Assembly (NCBI RefSeq): GCF_947038635.1
Contig: NZ_CAMQXC010000013.1
Location: 1 to 34,549 of the forward strand
From: an uncultured Cetobacterium sp.
GTDB lineage: Bacteria; Fusobacteriota; Fusobacteriia; Fusobacteriales; Fusobacteriaceae
Length of the DNA stretch: 34,549 bases
Reading direction: 5' to 3'
In this document: positions 26,355 to 34,549 of the stretch, one piece after another
How the letters are laid out: each line of letters opens with the position of its first letter
Position numbering within the stretch: the first letter of the stretch is position 1
Notes under the pieces: generated by a model
The model's input: only the letters and a program-made list of their open reading frames with translations
Database searches by the model: none
Told to the model about the DNA's origin: nothing
Made by a program: the position numbers and the translations under genes

Positions 26355-26976
26355 AGCTTTTATATTTTTAAATGGAGATTTTCCTAATTGCAAAGATTTT
26401 TATAACACTTTAAATATTAATACCGAGCATCTTTTTTGTGCTGATGGGGGTGCTAAAAAAGCACTTGAATTAAATTATATTCCTAAAGAAGTTTGGGGTG
26501 ACTTTGACTCTTTAGATCAAACATCTTTAGATTTACTAAAATCTAACAATGTTATTATAAAAAAATTTAATAAGGATAAAGATTTTACTGATGGTGAGCT
26601 TTTAATATCATACGTGACCTCTTTAAATTATGATGAAATCTATGTTATCGGTGGTCTAGGTGGTCGAATAGACCATATGCTAACAAATATAAACCTTATT
26701 TTTAAATATAACAATATCATTTTTATAGATAGATTTGAAATACTATTTTTAGTAAAACCTAAATTTACTCTTAAAAATAATTTAAATAAAAGAATCTCTT
26801 TTATTCCTTTTTCAGATACTATTGAAAATCTTACTTTAGAAGGATTTCTCTATCCTCTTAAAAATCATACCTTAAAAAGAGGAGACTCGACATGTTTAAG
26901 TAATATTATTACTTCTGAAGAAGCTTTTGTATCTTTTAGTTCTGGTAAGCTTCTTGGTGCGTTAAGTTTAGATTGA
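26347..26976 (+). CDS. thiN: Thiamine pyrophosphokinase
   Basis: This roughly 209-aa enzyme transfers pyrophosphate from ATP to thiamine to make thiamine diphosphate. Family motifs: NGDFP at the N-terminus, CADGGAKKALELNYIPKEVWGDFDSLD (nucleotide and metal binding, about residues 30-57), DKDFTDGELLI, and GGLGGRIDHMLTNINLI. A C-terminal beta domain follows with RGDSTCLSNIITSEEAFVSFSSGKLL. Start choice is open: TTG 26341, ATG 26344 and ATG 26347 are adjacent in frame. None has a clear ribosome site, and the overlap with the preceding stop suggests translational coupling. Pairing with a secreted nuclease gene looks positional rather than functional. Confidence 0.93.
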   Translation: MTKAFIFLNGDFPNCKDFYNTLNINTEHLFCADGGAKKALELNYIPKEVWGDFDSLDQTSLDLLKSNNVIIKKFNKDKDFTDGELLISYVTSLNYDEIYVIGGLGGRIDHMLTNINLIFKYNNIIFIDRFEILFLVKPKFTLKNNLNKRISFIPFSDTIENLTLEGFLYPLKNHTLKRGDSTCLSNIITSEEAFVSFSSGKLLGALSLD

Positions 26977-27001
26977 CAATACTCTTAAAATAATGTAGGC
27001 T
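26973..27001 (+). promoter_or_regulatory. Weak candidate promoter for uraA
   Basis: A consensus -35 TTGACA (26973-26978) overlaps the thiN stop codon. At 17 bases the -10 would be TAGGCT, a poor match. The leader to uraA is only about 30 bases, too short for a purine riboswitch or a PyrR attenuator, and no hairpin is visible there. Confidence 0.3.
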
Positions 27002-27037
27002 ATTTAATAGTATAAAATTTTAGGGAGGATTTTAATA

Positions 27038-28270
27038 ATGACTAATTTATCAACAAAAAGTAAACTTTTACTTGGGATTCAACATGTACTAGCTATGTTT
27101 GGAGCTACTGTTCTAGTTCCATTTTTAACTGGTTTAAATCCATCAGTAGCTTTACTTTCAGCAGGTATAGGAACACTACTTTTTCATCTTTGTACAAAAG
27201 GAATTGTTCCTGTTTTTTTAGGATCATCATTTGCTTTTATAGGAGCTTTAGCTCTTGTTTTAAAAGAAGAGGGAATTGCTGCTATTAAAGGTGGGGTTAT
27301 CTCTGCTGGTTTCGTTTATATTTTTATGTCTTGGATGATTAAAGTTTTTGGTGTTGAAAAAATAAAATCGTTCTTTCCACCTGTTGTTGTTGGACCTATT
27401 ATAATGGTTATTGGATTAAGATTAAGTCCAGTAGCTCTATCTATGGCAGGATATTCAAATGGACACTTTGATTTAAAAAGCCTTATTGTTGCTCTTATAG
27501 TTGTAATTTCTATGATAACTATTTCAATCTTAGAAAAGTCATTTTTTAGATTAGTTCCAATTTTAATCTCTGTTATTCTTGGATATATCGTTTCTATTTT
27601 CTTAGGATTAGTGGATTTTGCACCTATCGCTGCTGCAAATTGGATTGGTTTTTCTAGTAATGCATTAAAAGATTTACTAACTTTACCTAAATTTTCTGCA
27701 ACAGCTATTTTAGCAATTGCACCTATTGCATTAGTTGTTTTTATTGAACATATTGGAGATATTACAACAAATGGAGCTGTCGTTGGTAAAGATTTCTTTA
27801 AAAATCCTGGTATTTCAAGAACATTATTAGGAGATGGAGTTGCTACTGTCGCTGCTGGATTCTTAGGCGGACCTGCTAATACAACTTATGGAGAAAATAC
27901 TGGTGTTCTTGCTGTTACTAAAGTTTATGACCCTGCTATTTTAAGAATTGCAGCTTGTTATGCAATTGTTCTAAGCTTTATTGGAAAATTTGGAGTTATT
28001 TTACAAACTATCCCAACTCCAGTTATGGGAGGAATATCTATTATACTATTTGGTATGATTGCTTCTGTTGGAGTTAGAACTGTTATAGATGCTGAAATTG
28101 ATTTTTCTCATTCTAGAAATCTTTTAATTGCATCTCTTATATTTGTTTTAGGAATTGCTATTGATAATATTATTATTTGGAAAACAGTTTCTTTATCTGG
28201 ACTTGCTATTGCAGCTCTAATTGGAGTTTTCTTAAATAAAATATTACCTAAAGATCAACTAGATAGTTAA
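27038..28270 (+). CDS. uraA: Uracil/xanthine permease of the NCS2 family (uracil permease)
   Basis: This 410-aa inner-membrane proton symporter is rich in hydrophobic segments (about 12-14). It shows UraA-type landmarks: GIQHVLAMFGATVLVPFLTGLNPS at the N-terminus, the substrate-site helix with FIEHIGDITTNGAVVGKDF (conserved Glu/His), GGPANTTYGENTGVLAVTKVYDP, and TPVMGGISIILFGMIASVGVRT. The GENTG motif and length favour uracil over purine substrates, though this is by family resemblance. GGGAGGAT precedes the ATG. It is a single-gene unit ended by a strong hairpin. Confidence 0.93.
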   Translation: MTNLSTKSKLLLGIQHVLAMFGATVLVPFLTGLNPSVALLSAGIGTLLFHLCTKGIVPVFLGSSFAFIGALALVLKEEGIAAIKGGVISAGFVYIFMSWMIKVFGVEKIKSFFPPVVVGPIIMVIGLRLSPVALSMAGYSNGHFDLKSLIVALIVVISMITISILEKSFFRLVPILISVILGYIVSIFLGLVDFAPIAAANWIGFSSNALKDLLTLPKFSATAILAIAPIALVVFIEHIGDITTNGAVVGKDFFKNPGISRTLLGDGVATVAAGFLGGPANTTYGENTGVLAVTKVYDPAILRIAACYAIVLSFIGKFGVILQTIPTPVMGGISIILFGMIASVGVRTVIDAEIDFSHSRNLLIASLIFVLGIAIDNIIIWKTVSLSGLAIAALIGVFLNKILPKDQLDS

Positions 28271-28284
28271 TAAAAAAATCTATT

Positions 28285-28330
28285 AAAATAGGAAGAAGTT
28301 TGAAGCTTTTCTTCCTATTTTTTATTTTTT
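28285..28330 (+). terminator. Intrinsic terminator after uraA
   Basis: AAAATAGGAAGAA (28285-28297) pairs with TTCTTCCTATTTT (28309-28321), a 13-bp perfect stem around an 11-base loop, followed by TTATTTTTT. Confidence 0.9.
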
Positions 28331-28346
28331 GTTGTAATATATAAAA

Positions 28347-28352
28347 TATAAT
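28347..28352 (+). promoter_or_regulatory. Candidate -10 element upstream of the M3 peptidase gene
   Basis: A consensus TATAAT lies 22 bases before the start codon, after the uraA terminator. Only a T-run is found at the -35 position. The new transcription unit needs a promoter here, which is the main support. Confidence 0.35.
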
Positions 28353-28373
28353 AAAGGAATATAGGGGGATTAG

Positions 28374-30338
28374 ATGAAGAAATTTATAGTTCTTATTCTT
28401 ATGGCAAACTTAGCTTTTGCTGGTAAATATTTTTATGAAAAAAAATCGTCACAGTCTCAAAATACTTTAATAAAACCATTACCTGAAATAAAAAAGGAGG
28501 ATTTTTCTATGATAAAAAATAGAGATGAAATTGCACAACAATATAAATGGGATTTAAATGATATCTATCCTGATTGGAATCAATGGGAAGCTGATTTAGT
28601 GAAACTTAAAGAACTTATGACAGAAATTCCTAAATATCAAGGGGAAATTTCTAAAAATCCAAAAACTTTTGTTGAATTTATAAATCTTGAAGAAAAAATA
28701 TCAAGACTTTTAGATAAAATTTATCTATATCCATACTTGCAAAGAGACTTAGACTCAACTAATGAGATGGCCTCTGTTAAACTTCAAGAAATTGAAAGTA
28801 TTTACGCTAACTATTCTATATCTTCATCTTGGATTACACCTGAAATCTTAACTATTCCTAAGGAAACTATGATTACATGGATTAACGACAATCCTATTCT
28901 TGAACCTAATAGATTTCCTTTAATGGAAATTTATAGACTTCAAGAACATGTTTTATCTGCTGATAAAGAAAAATTATTATCATATTTTGGACAATATCTA
29001 GGTGTTCCATCTGATATATATAGTGAATTATCTACTTCAGATATTAAATGGAATGATGTAGAGTTATCTGACGGAAGTAAAACTACCGTTACTAATGGAG
29101 TTTATTCTAAAGTAATTTCAACTAATAGAAATCAAGAGGATAGAAAAAAAGTTTTTGAAGCTCTTTATAACTCTTTTAATATTAATAAAAATACATATGC
29201 TTCAATTTATAAGAGTATTTTACAAAGAGATTTTGCTACAGCTCAATCTAGAAATTATAAATCTAGTTTAGAAAAAGCTTTAAATCCTAAAAATATTCCT
29301 TTAGATGTTTATACATCTTTAATTGAATCTACAAAAGAAAATACAGCTCCTCTAAAAAGATATATAGCTTTAAGAAAGAAAGCTCTAAATTTATCTGACT
29401 ATCACTATTATGATAACTCTATAAATATTGTAGATTACAATAAAGAGTTTACATATGAAGAGGCTAAAAATACAGTTTTAGAATCTGTTAAACCTTTAGG
29501 TGAAGATTATTATAATGGATTAAATACAGCTCTAAGCGAAGGGTGGTTAGATGTATACGAAACACCTAACAAAAGAAGTGGAGCCTATTCTTTAAACATA
29601 TATGATGTACATCCATATATGTTACTTAACTATAACGGAACAATGGACGCTGTCTTCACTTTAGCACACGAACTTGGACATACTATGCACTCTATGTTGT
29701 CTACCAAAAATCAACCATATCCAATTAGTAGCTATACAATATTTGTTGCTGAAGTTGCTTCAACATTTAATGAAAGATTATTACTTGATAATATGTTAAA
29801 AAATACAACTGATCCTAAAGAGAAAATAGCTCTTATTGAACAAGCTATCGGTGGAATTGTTGGAACTTACTATATTCAGTCTCTATTTGCTGATTATGAG
29901 TATCAAGCACATCAAATTGTAGAAAATGGTGGTGCTATAACTCCTGAGGTTCTAAATAATATTATGGAAAACTTATTCAAAGATTACTTTGGGACTGAGC
30001 TAACTATGGATGAATTACAAAAAATTATTTGGGCAAGAATCCCGCATTTTTATAACTCTCCATATTACGTATATCAATACGCAACTAGTTTTGCTTCATC
30101 AGCAAATTTATACGACAGAATAACAAATGCAAAATATACTCCTCAAGAAAGAGAGCAAGCGAAAAACGAGTATCTTACTCTTTTAAAATCTGGTGGAAAT
30201 GATCATCCTATGAATCAACTAAAAAAAGCTGGTGTTGATCTAAGTAAAAAAGATGCTTTTAATGCTGTTGCTACAGAGTTTAATAGACTTTTAGATCTTT
30301 TAGAAGAGGAACTAAAAAAAGAAAAAGGAGATATCTAA
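28374..30338 (+). CDS. pepF: M3-family oligoendopeptidase (PepF-like) with an apparent N-terminal signal peptide
   Basis: This 654-aa metallopeptidase has the zinc motif HELGH at residues 432-436 (LAHELGHTMHSML) and the third ligand region EVASTFNERLL about 25 residues on, as in PepF. PepF proteins normally start near the segment RDEIAQQYKWDLNDIYPDW; here that lies at about residue 50. Ahead of it is MKKFIVLILMANLAFAG, which reads as a signal peptide (AFA cleavage) or membrane anchor, plus a low-complexity spacer. AGGGGG precedes the first ATG. A perfect AAGGAGG precedes in-frame Met46 and would give a normal cytoplasmic PepF; it is listed separately. The gene is followed after one base by sppA, another peptide-degrading enzyme, so the two may clear peptides at the envelope. 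Confidence 0.9.
   Translation: MKKFIVLILMANLAFAGKYFYEKKSSQSQNTLIKPLPEIKKEDFSMIKNRDEIAQQYKWDLNDIYPDWNQWEADLVKLKELMTEIPKYQGEISKNPKTFVEFINLEEKISRLLDKIYLYPYLQRDLDSTNEMASVKLQEIESIYANYSISSSWITPEILTIPKETMITWINDNPILEPNRFPLMEIYRLQEHVLSADKEKLLSYFGQYLGVPSDIYSELSTSDIKWNDVELSDGSKTTVTNGVYSKVISTNRNQEDRKKVFEALYNSFNINKNTYASIYKSILQRDFATAQSRNYKSSLEKALNPKNIPLDVYTSLIESTKENTAPLKRYIALRKKALNLSDYHYYDNSINIVDYNKEFTYEEAKNTVLESVKPLGEDYYNGLNTALSEGWLDVYETPNKRSGAYSLNIYDVHPYMLLNYNGTMDAVFTLAHELGHTMHSMLSTKNQPYPISSYTIFVAEVASTFNERLLLDNMLKNTTDPKEKIALIEQAIGGIVGTYYIQSLFADYEYQAHQIVENGGAITPEVLNNIMENLFKDYFGTELTMDELQKIIWARIPHFYNSPYYVYQYATSFASSANLYDRITNAKYTPQEREQAKNEYLTLLKSGGNDHPMNQLKKAGVDLSKKDAFNAVATEFNRLLDLLEEELKKEKGDI
28494..28511 (+). 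promoter_or_regulatory. Internal ribosome binding site and in-frame ATG in pepF (cytoplasmic form)
   Basis: AAGGAGG (28494-28500) lies 8 bases before the in-frame ATG at 28509 (Met46). This site is stronger than the one at the first ATG. A product starting here would be 609 aa, the normal PepF size, without the signal peptide. Confidence 0.6.
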
Positions 30339-30339
30339 T

Positions 30340-32058
30340 ATGATTTTGCTTAGATGGATTTTTAACTTTCTAAAATTTATCATTAGAGAAATCTCTTCAA
30401 TGATAATAAAATTTGTATTTCTTTTAATTTTAATAGTTTTAGCTTTCAATTATTTTACTAAAACTAAAAAAAGCCCTATTACTAAAAAATCATACTTAAA
30501 AATTGATTTGTCTAAAGAATTTAATGAGACTTTAATTCAAAGTCCTCTTAATTTTAGCTCTAAGAGTATAAATTTTTATCAACTTTTAAATAATATAAGC
30601 ATGGCTAAAGATGATTCTAATGTACAAGGAATTATATTGTCTTTAGATGAAAGCTCTTTAAGTAGAAGCCAAATTGATGAGCTTGGAGAAGTTTTAAATG
30701 AATTTAAAACTTCAACTAAACCCATATATTCATATGGAGCTATGATTGATAATAACTCTTTATTAGTAAGCAGCTATAGTACTGAAACTATAATGCCACC
30801 AGCAGCATCTACTGCTGTAAATGTCACTGGATATAATAAAGATATTCCATATTTTAAAGGTTTAACTGAAAAATTAGGAATAGATGTCACTGTTATTCAT
30901 GTTGGAGACTTTAAAACTTATGGTGAAAATTATACTCGAAGTGAGATGTCTGAAGAAAATCGTTCAGATTTAAAAAGAATTTTAGATAAAAGTTACTCTT
31001 TTTTTCTTGAAGATTTATCTAAAAATCGTTCAATTGAAATCAATAGTTTAAATTCTACAATTATTTCAGGGGAATTAATGGGAGAATCTTCGGAATCTTT
31101 AAAAAAATATAATTTAATAAGTACTTTAAATTATTGGGAAAATTTCAAAAAAGAAAAGAATATTGAAAATATAACTAGTATAGAGGAATATATTCCATCT
31201 TTTAAGTCTACAATATCTAATAACAAAATAGCAATAGTTTATGCTGATGGTGAAATAAATTATACATCTTCTAAAAATCCTACTACAAGTACTATAACTC
31301 CCGATAAATTTATTTCTGCTCTAGAAAAGGCAGAAAAAGATGATAATGTTAAAGGAATTGTAATTAGAGTTAATTCTCCTGGGGGATCTGCACTTGCCTC
31401 AGATATTATCTGTAACGCTATTAAAAATATTGAAAAACCTATCTATGTTTCTATTGGAAGCGTAGCCGCTTCAGGTGGTTACTATATTTCAACTGCTGCT
31501 AAAAAAATATTTGCTGATAAAAATAGTATCACTGGTTCTATTGGAGTTGTTAGCCTTATTCCAAATGTTAAAGAACTTACAAATAAAATTGGTGTCAATA
31601 TGAATGATATATCTTATGGTAAATATTCAGATTTATACTCTTTAACAGCTCCAATGACACCTGAAAGACAGGAAAAAATATATAACTCTAATCTTAAGGT
31701 TTACAAAGAATTTTTAAATAAAGTTGCTTATGGAAGAAATTTACCATTAGAAGAAGTTGAAAAAATAGCCCAAGGAAAAGTTTGGTTAGGAGATGAAGCT
31801 ATTAAAATTGGACTTATTGATTCTATTGGTGGAATAAATACAACTATAAAAAGTTTAGCTACAGATCTACAAATAAATGATAATTACTCTGTTACTGAGA
31901 TTTCTTATGAAGAGGATTTGAAAACTATGTTTGAATCAACAATATTTCCAATACAAACTTTTTTTTCTTTTAAATCTTTAACTAAAAGCGAAAATCTTAA
32001 AAATTTAATTGAAAATGAAGATATATTCTTTAAACCAATTTTATACCTAAGCTTTTAA
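30340..32058 (+). CDS. sppA: Signal peptide peptidase SppA, long (67K) type
   Basis: This 572-aa membrane-anchored serine protease digests cleaved signal peptides. An N-terminal transmembrane helix is seen at about residues 20-40 (MIIKFVFLLILIVLAFNYF). The duplicated domain structure of the long type is present: the N-terminal half supplies the catalytic Lys192 (GDFKTYGENYTR) and the C-terminal half the nucleophile Ser378 (SVAASGGYYIS), preceded by RVNSPGGSALASD. AAGGAG lies upstream of the ATG, one base after the pepF stop, so the two are co-translated. No terminator is visible after it. Confidence 0.94.
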   Translation: MILLRWIFNFLKFIIREISSMIIKFVFLLILIVLAFNYFTKTKKSPITKKSYLKIDLSKEFNETLIQSPLNFSSKSINFYQLLNNISMAKDDSNVQGIILSLDESSLSRSQIDELGEVLNEFKTSTKPIYSYGAMIDNNSLLVSSYSTETIMPPAASTAVNVTGYNKDIPYFKGLTEKLGIDVTVIHVGDFKTYGENYTRSEMSEENRSDLKRILDKSYSFFLEDLSKNRSIEINSLNSTIISGELMGESSESLKKYNLISTLNYWENFKKEKNIENITSIEEYIPSFKSTISNNKIAIVYADGEINYTSSKNPTTSTITPDKFISALEKAEKDDNVKGIVIRVNSPGGSALASDIICNAIKNIEKPIYVSIGSVAASGGYYISTAAKKIFADKNSITGSIGVVSLIPNVKELTNKIGVNMNDISYGKYSDLYSLTAPMTPERQEKIYNSNLKVYKEFLNKVAYGRNLPLEEVEKIAQGKVWLGDEAIKIGLIDSIGGINTTIKSLATDLQINDNYSVTEISYEEDLKTMFESTIFPIQTFFSFKSLTKSENLKNLIENEDIFFKPILYLSF

Positions 32059-32066
32059 ATCTCTAG

Positions 32067-32096
32067 TTGAAAAGTTACTCTCTATTATGATATAAT
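32067..32096 (+). promoter_or_regulatory. Strong promoter for ybaB
   Basis: TTGAAA (32067-32072) and a consensus TATAAT (32091-32096) are 18 bases apart, with TGA just before the -10 forming an extended -10. Transcription would start near 32103, about 30 bases before the TTG start codon. It is one of the best promoter matches in the window. Confidence 0.75.
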
Positions 32097-32133
32097 CATA
32101 ACAATTACACAATATATTCTAGGAGGGATTAAA

Positions 32134-32487
32134 TTGGTTAGAAAACTAAAAGGACAAAAAACTACTGGAGGAAACTCTCAATCTGATATTTTAAGACAAG
32201 CTCAAGCTATGCAACAACAAATGCTTTCTGTTCAAGAATCATTAAAAGAAAAAGAAGTTGAGGCTTCTGTTGGTGGTGGAGCTGTTGTAGTAAAAGCTAA
32301 TGGACAAAAAGATATCGTTTCTATAAAAATATCTGAAGAGACTATTAAAGATGCTGTTGAAGATAAAGAGATGTTAGAAGATCTTGTTCTTTCTGCTGTT
32401 ACTGAGGCTATGAGACAAGCTGATGAGTTAGCTGAGAAAGAGATGTCTGCTGTTACTGGTGGAATCAATATCCCAGGTCTATTCTAG
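32134..32487 (+). CDS. ybaB: YbaB/EbfC-family nucleoid-associated protein
   Basis: This 117-aa small DNA-binding protein of the YbaB/EbfC family forms dimers shaped like tweezers. The pattern QAQAMQQQMLSVQESLKEKEVEASVGGGAVVVKANGQKDIVSIKIS and the C-terminal helix with AVTEAMRQADELAEKEMSAVTGG are typical; the N-terminus carries a short Gly/Ser/Gln-rich extension. Translation starts at TTG, with AGGAGGGAT at good spacing. In many bacteria ybaB sits between dnaX and recR; here it stands alone with its own strong promoter and terminator. Confidence 0.94.
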   Translation: MVRKLKGQKTTGGNSQSDILRQAQAMQQQMLSVQESLKEKEVEASVGGGAVVVKANGQKDIVSIKISEETIKDAVEDKEMLEDLVLSAVTEAMRQADELAEKEMSAVTGGINIPGLF

Positions 32488-32497
32488 TTTGAATTTT

Positions 32498-32532
32498 AAG
32501 CACCGATACAATAAGTATTGGTGCTTTTTTTT
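32498..32532 (+). terminator. Intrinsic terminator after ybaB
   Basis: AAGCACCGATAC (32498-32509) pairs with GTATTGGTGCTT (32515-32526), a 12-bp stem with one G-T pair and a 5-base loop, followed by eight T residues. Confidence 0.93.
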
Positions 32533-32544
32533 ACTTTAAATTTA

Positions 32545-32553
32545 TGTTATAAT
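32545..32553 (+). promoter_or_regulatory. Extended -10 promoter for the DUF374 gene and metG
   Basis: TGTTATAAT (TGn plus consensus -10) lies directly after the ybaB terminator and about 35 bases before the next start codon. The -35 position falls in the T-run of the terminator, so activity would depend on the extended -10. Confidence 0.5.
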
Positions 32554-32588
32554 TATTTGAAAATACTTTGATTATAGGTGGTTTTTTA

Positions 32589-33230
32589 ATGGAAAATAAT
32601 AAATATAAAAGATATGGTTTAATACTTTACTACCTACTAAAAATTATTTCTAAAACAATGAAAATAGAGATTATAAAAAGTCCTAAACTTGTTGATGGAG
32701 AAAATTATGTATGTGGTTTTTGGCACAATAAACTTGTCGGAGCCTCTCTAGGACTAATCAATCTATCTGAAAAAAAAGCTGTCTTAGCTAGCCCTTCTAA
32801 AGATGGAGAATTAATATCTATTCCTTTAGAAAAAATGGGTTTTACTATGGTTAGAGGTTCTTCTGGAAAGGATTCAATTAAGTCAGTTTTAAAATTAATT
32901 AAATTAGTTAAAGATGGTCACAGTGCTGGAACTCCATTAGATGGACCTAAAGGTCCTATTTATGAAGTTAAACCAGGTATGCTATATCTTGCCCAAAAGT
33001 CTGGAAAAGCTTTAGTTCCAGTTGGTGTAGCATTTAGCAATAAATGGACTTTTGAAAAAGCTTGGGATAAATTTCAAATGCCTAAACCTTTTTCTAAAAT
33101 GGTTTGTTTAATTGGAGACCCCATTTTAATTCCTACTAATGCTAATTTAGATGATTATTTAGATTTAGCAAAAGAAGCTTTATTCCAAATAGACAAAGAA
33201 GCTGAAAAAATATTAAATGAAAAAAAATAA
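32589..33230 (+). CDS. DUF374 lysophospholipid acyltransferase-family protein
   Basis: This roughly 213-aa protein has the DUF374 features: an N-terminal hydrophobic segment (YGLILYYLLKII), the active-site-like FWHNKLVGAS, SPSKDGELIS with VRGSSGKDS, and the DGPKGPIYEVKPGMLYLA block. These resemble the glycerolipid/lipid A acyltransferase superfamily, but the substrate is unknown; envelope lipid or lipid A modification is a reasonable guess. The track start (TTG 32568) is unlikely. ATG 32589 with ATAGGTGG upstream is better. metG follows 22 bases after the stop and probably shares the message. Confidence 0.82.
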   Translation: MENNKYKRYGLILYYLLKIISKTMKIEIIKSPKLVDGENYVCGFWHNKLVGASLGLINLSEKKAVLASPSKDGELISIPLEKMGFTMVRGSSGKDSIKSVLKLIKLVKDGHSAGTPLDGPKGPIYEVKPGMLYLAQKSGKALVPVGVAFSNKWTFEKAWDKFQMPKPFSKMVCLIGDPILIPTNANLDDYLDLAKEALFQIDKEAEKILNEKK

Positions 33231-33252
33231 CGTTTTGAAAGGAGATTAATAG

Positions 33253-34549
33253 ATGAGTAAAAATTTTTATGTAACAACACCGATATATTATGTTAATGGA
33301 GATCCACATGTTGGAAGTGCATATACAACTATTGCAGCTGATGTTTTAGCTAGATATAAAAAATCAAAAGGTTTTGATGTATTCTTTTTAACAGGTACTG
33401 ATGAACATGGACAAAAGGTTGAGGAAGCTGCTAAAATGAGAGACTTAACTCCTCAAGCTTGGACAGATTCTATGGCTCCTAGATTTATTGATATGTGGAA
33501 AGCACTAGATATCAATTATACAGATTTTATAAGAACTACAGAACCAAGACATAAAGAGGCTGTTAAAAAAATTATAAAAACAGTTTACGATAAAGGGGAT
33601 ATTTATAAAGGGGAATATGAGGGAAAATATTGTGTTTCTTGTGAAACATTTGTTCCAGAGAATCAAATTGTAAATGGAAATCACTGTCCTGATTGTGGTA
33701 AAGAGCTAACAATGGTTAAAGAGGAATCTTATTTCTTTAAGATGTCTAAATATCAAGATGCTTTACTTGAACATATTGAAAGTCATCCTGACTTTATTCT
33801 TCCTCACTCTAGAAAAAATGAAGTTGTTTCATTTATAAAGCAAGGGCTTCAAGATTTATCTATTTCTAGAAATACATTTGAATGGGGAATTCCAATTGAG
33901 TTTGCTCCTGGACACATAACTTATGTATGGTTTGATGCTCTAACAAACTATTTAACAGCTGTTGGGTATGAAAATAATCCTGAATTATTTGATAAATTCT
34001 GGAATAATGGAGAGGTAGTTCATCTTTTAGGAAAGGATATTCTTAGATTCCACGCTATTATATGGCCTTGTATGCTTTTATCAGCAGGAATTAAACTTCC
34101 AAATAAGATTGTAGCTCATGGTTGGTGGACTTCTGAAGGTGAAAAAATGTCTAAATCTAAAGGTAATGTTGTTGCACCATTAGACGAAATTGCTAAATAC
34201 GGTGTAGATGCTTTTAGATATTGTTTAATGAGAGAGGTTAATTTTGGAAATGATGGAGATTATTCTACGCCTTCAATTGTTACAAGAATCAATTCTGATT
34301 TAGCTAATGATTTAGGAAATCTTTTAAATAGAACTCTTGGAATGTATGGAAAATATTTTAATGGAATAATCACAAAAGGTGAGGTATTCGAAGAGATTGA
34401 TGACAGTGTAAAAACTCTTTGGAACGAAACTGTTACTGCTGTTGATTATCATATGAATAGAGTGGAATTCTCTAGAGCTTTAGAAGCTATCTGGAAATTT
34501 ATCTCTAGAATGAATAAATATGTTGATGAAACTGCCCCTTGGTTACTTA
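33253..34549 (+). CDS. metG: Methionyl-tRNA synthetase, N-terminal part (runs off right edge)
   Basis: This gene is not in the ORF track because it is open at the window end; I read it directly. ATG 33253 has AAAGGAGAT upstream, and 432 codons are visible without a stop. The protein starts SKNFYVTTPIYYVNGDPHVGSAY, where PHVG is the HIGH-type motif. A zinc knuckle region is present with CVSC and CPDC pairs around residues 124-147. WFDALTNYLTAVG and the KMSKS motif (SEGEKMSKSKGN) follow, then the start of the anticodon-binding domain. It charges tRNA-Met. The C-terminal part, possibly with an EMAP-like tRNA-binding domain, lies outside. Confidence 0.96.
   Translation, partial: MSKNFYVTTPIYYVNGDPHVGSAYTTIAADVLARYKKSKGFDVFFLTGTDEHGQKVEEAAKMRDLTPQAWTDSMAPRFIDMWKALDINYTDFIRTTEPRHKEAVKKIIKTVYDKGDIYKGEYEGKYCVSCETFVPENQIVNGNHCPDCGKELTMVKEESYFFKMSKYQDALLEHIESHPDFILPHSRKNEVVSFIKQGLQDLSISRNTFEWGIPIEFAPGHITYVWFDALTNYLTAVGYENNPELFDKFWNNGEVVHLLGKDILRFHAIIWPCMLLSAGIKLPNKIVAHGWWTSEGEKMSKSKGNVVAPLDEIAKYGVDAFRYCLMREVNFGNDGDYSTPSIVTRINSDLANDLGNLLNRTLGMYGKYFNGIITKGEVFEEIDDSVKTLWNETVTAVDYHMNRVEFSRALEAIWKFISRMNKYVDETAPWLL

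Noticed and set aside
26977-27037. Purine riboswitch or PyrR attenuator before uraA
   Set aside because: Only about 60 bases separate the genes and no stem-loop is visible.
1-34549. Mobile element, CRISPR array, tRNA or rRNA gene, or defence island
   Set aside because: I found no transposase, integrase, spaced short repeats, tRNA-like cloverleaf or defence proteins. Apart from the valS duplication, the window is ordinary core genome plus a catabolic operon.

Overview
The window is low-GC DNA (A/T-rich codons, Arg almost always AGA) carrying a glutamate-mutase/methylaspartate fermentation cluster, Gram-positive-like Shine-Dalgarno sites, and diderm genes (gmhA heptose isomerase, a DUF374 acyltransferase, SppA). 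Together these suggest a fermentative member of the Fusobacteriota (Fusobacterium/Cetobacterium-like). The genus is inference only.

Region 1 (1-7963, minus strand). The 5' part of a RpiR-family regulator runs off the left edge. It is separated by a strong intrinsic terminator from the operon glmS-glmL-glmE-mal-citD-citE-citF. These genes encode glutamate mutase (small subunit, reactivase/MutL, large subunit), methylaspartate ammonia-lyase and a three-subunit citrate-lyase-family enzyme. In this context that enzyme is best read as citramalate lyase: glutamate -> 3-methylaspartate -> mesaconate -> (hydratase not in the window) -> citramalate -> acetate + pyruvate. Hairpins lie on both sides of mal.

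Region 2 (7964-8297) is a ~330-bp divergent intergenic region. It has a good minus-strand promoter for glmS and a good plus-strand promoter for rimP. A terminator-like hairpin lies between the rimP promoter and start codon.

Region 3 (8298-23929, plus strand) is a long co-directional run of housekeeping genes: rimP-nusA-ylxR/L7Ae fusion-infB-rbfA-recJ, then tig-clpP-clpX-lon-engB-valS, ended by a strong terminator. The first group covers ribosome maturation, transcription and translation initiation; the second covers nascent-chain folding and ATP-dependent proteolysis. valS is broken by a perfect 269-bp tandem duplication that shifts the frame. Removing one copy restores an exact 886-codon ValRS, so this is either an assembly artefact or a very recent mutation.

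Region 4 (23930-34549, plus strand) holds several short units: lysR-gmhA; a secreted DNase-I-like protein with thiamine pyrophosphokinase; uraA; an M3 oligopeptidase with an apparent signal peptide plus sppA; ybaB; and a DUF374 acyltransferase followed by metG, which is cut by the right edge.

I saw no tRNA, rRNA, CRISPR array, insertion sequence, prophage or defence system, and no clear undescribed multi-gene system. The points most worth a second look are the valS duplication, strong internal start sites in the M3 peptidase and infB, and structured leaders ahead of rimP and clpP.
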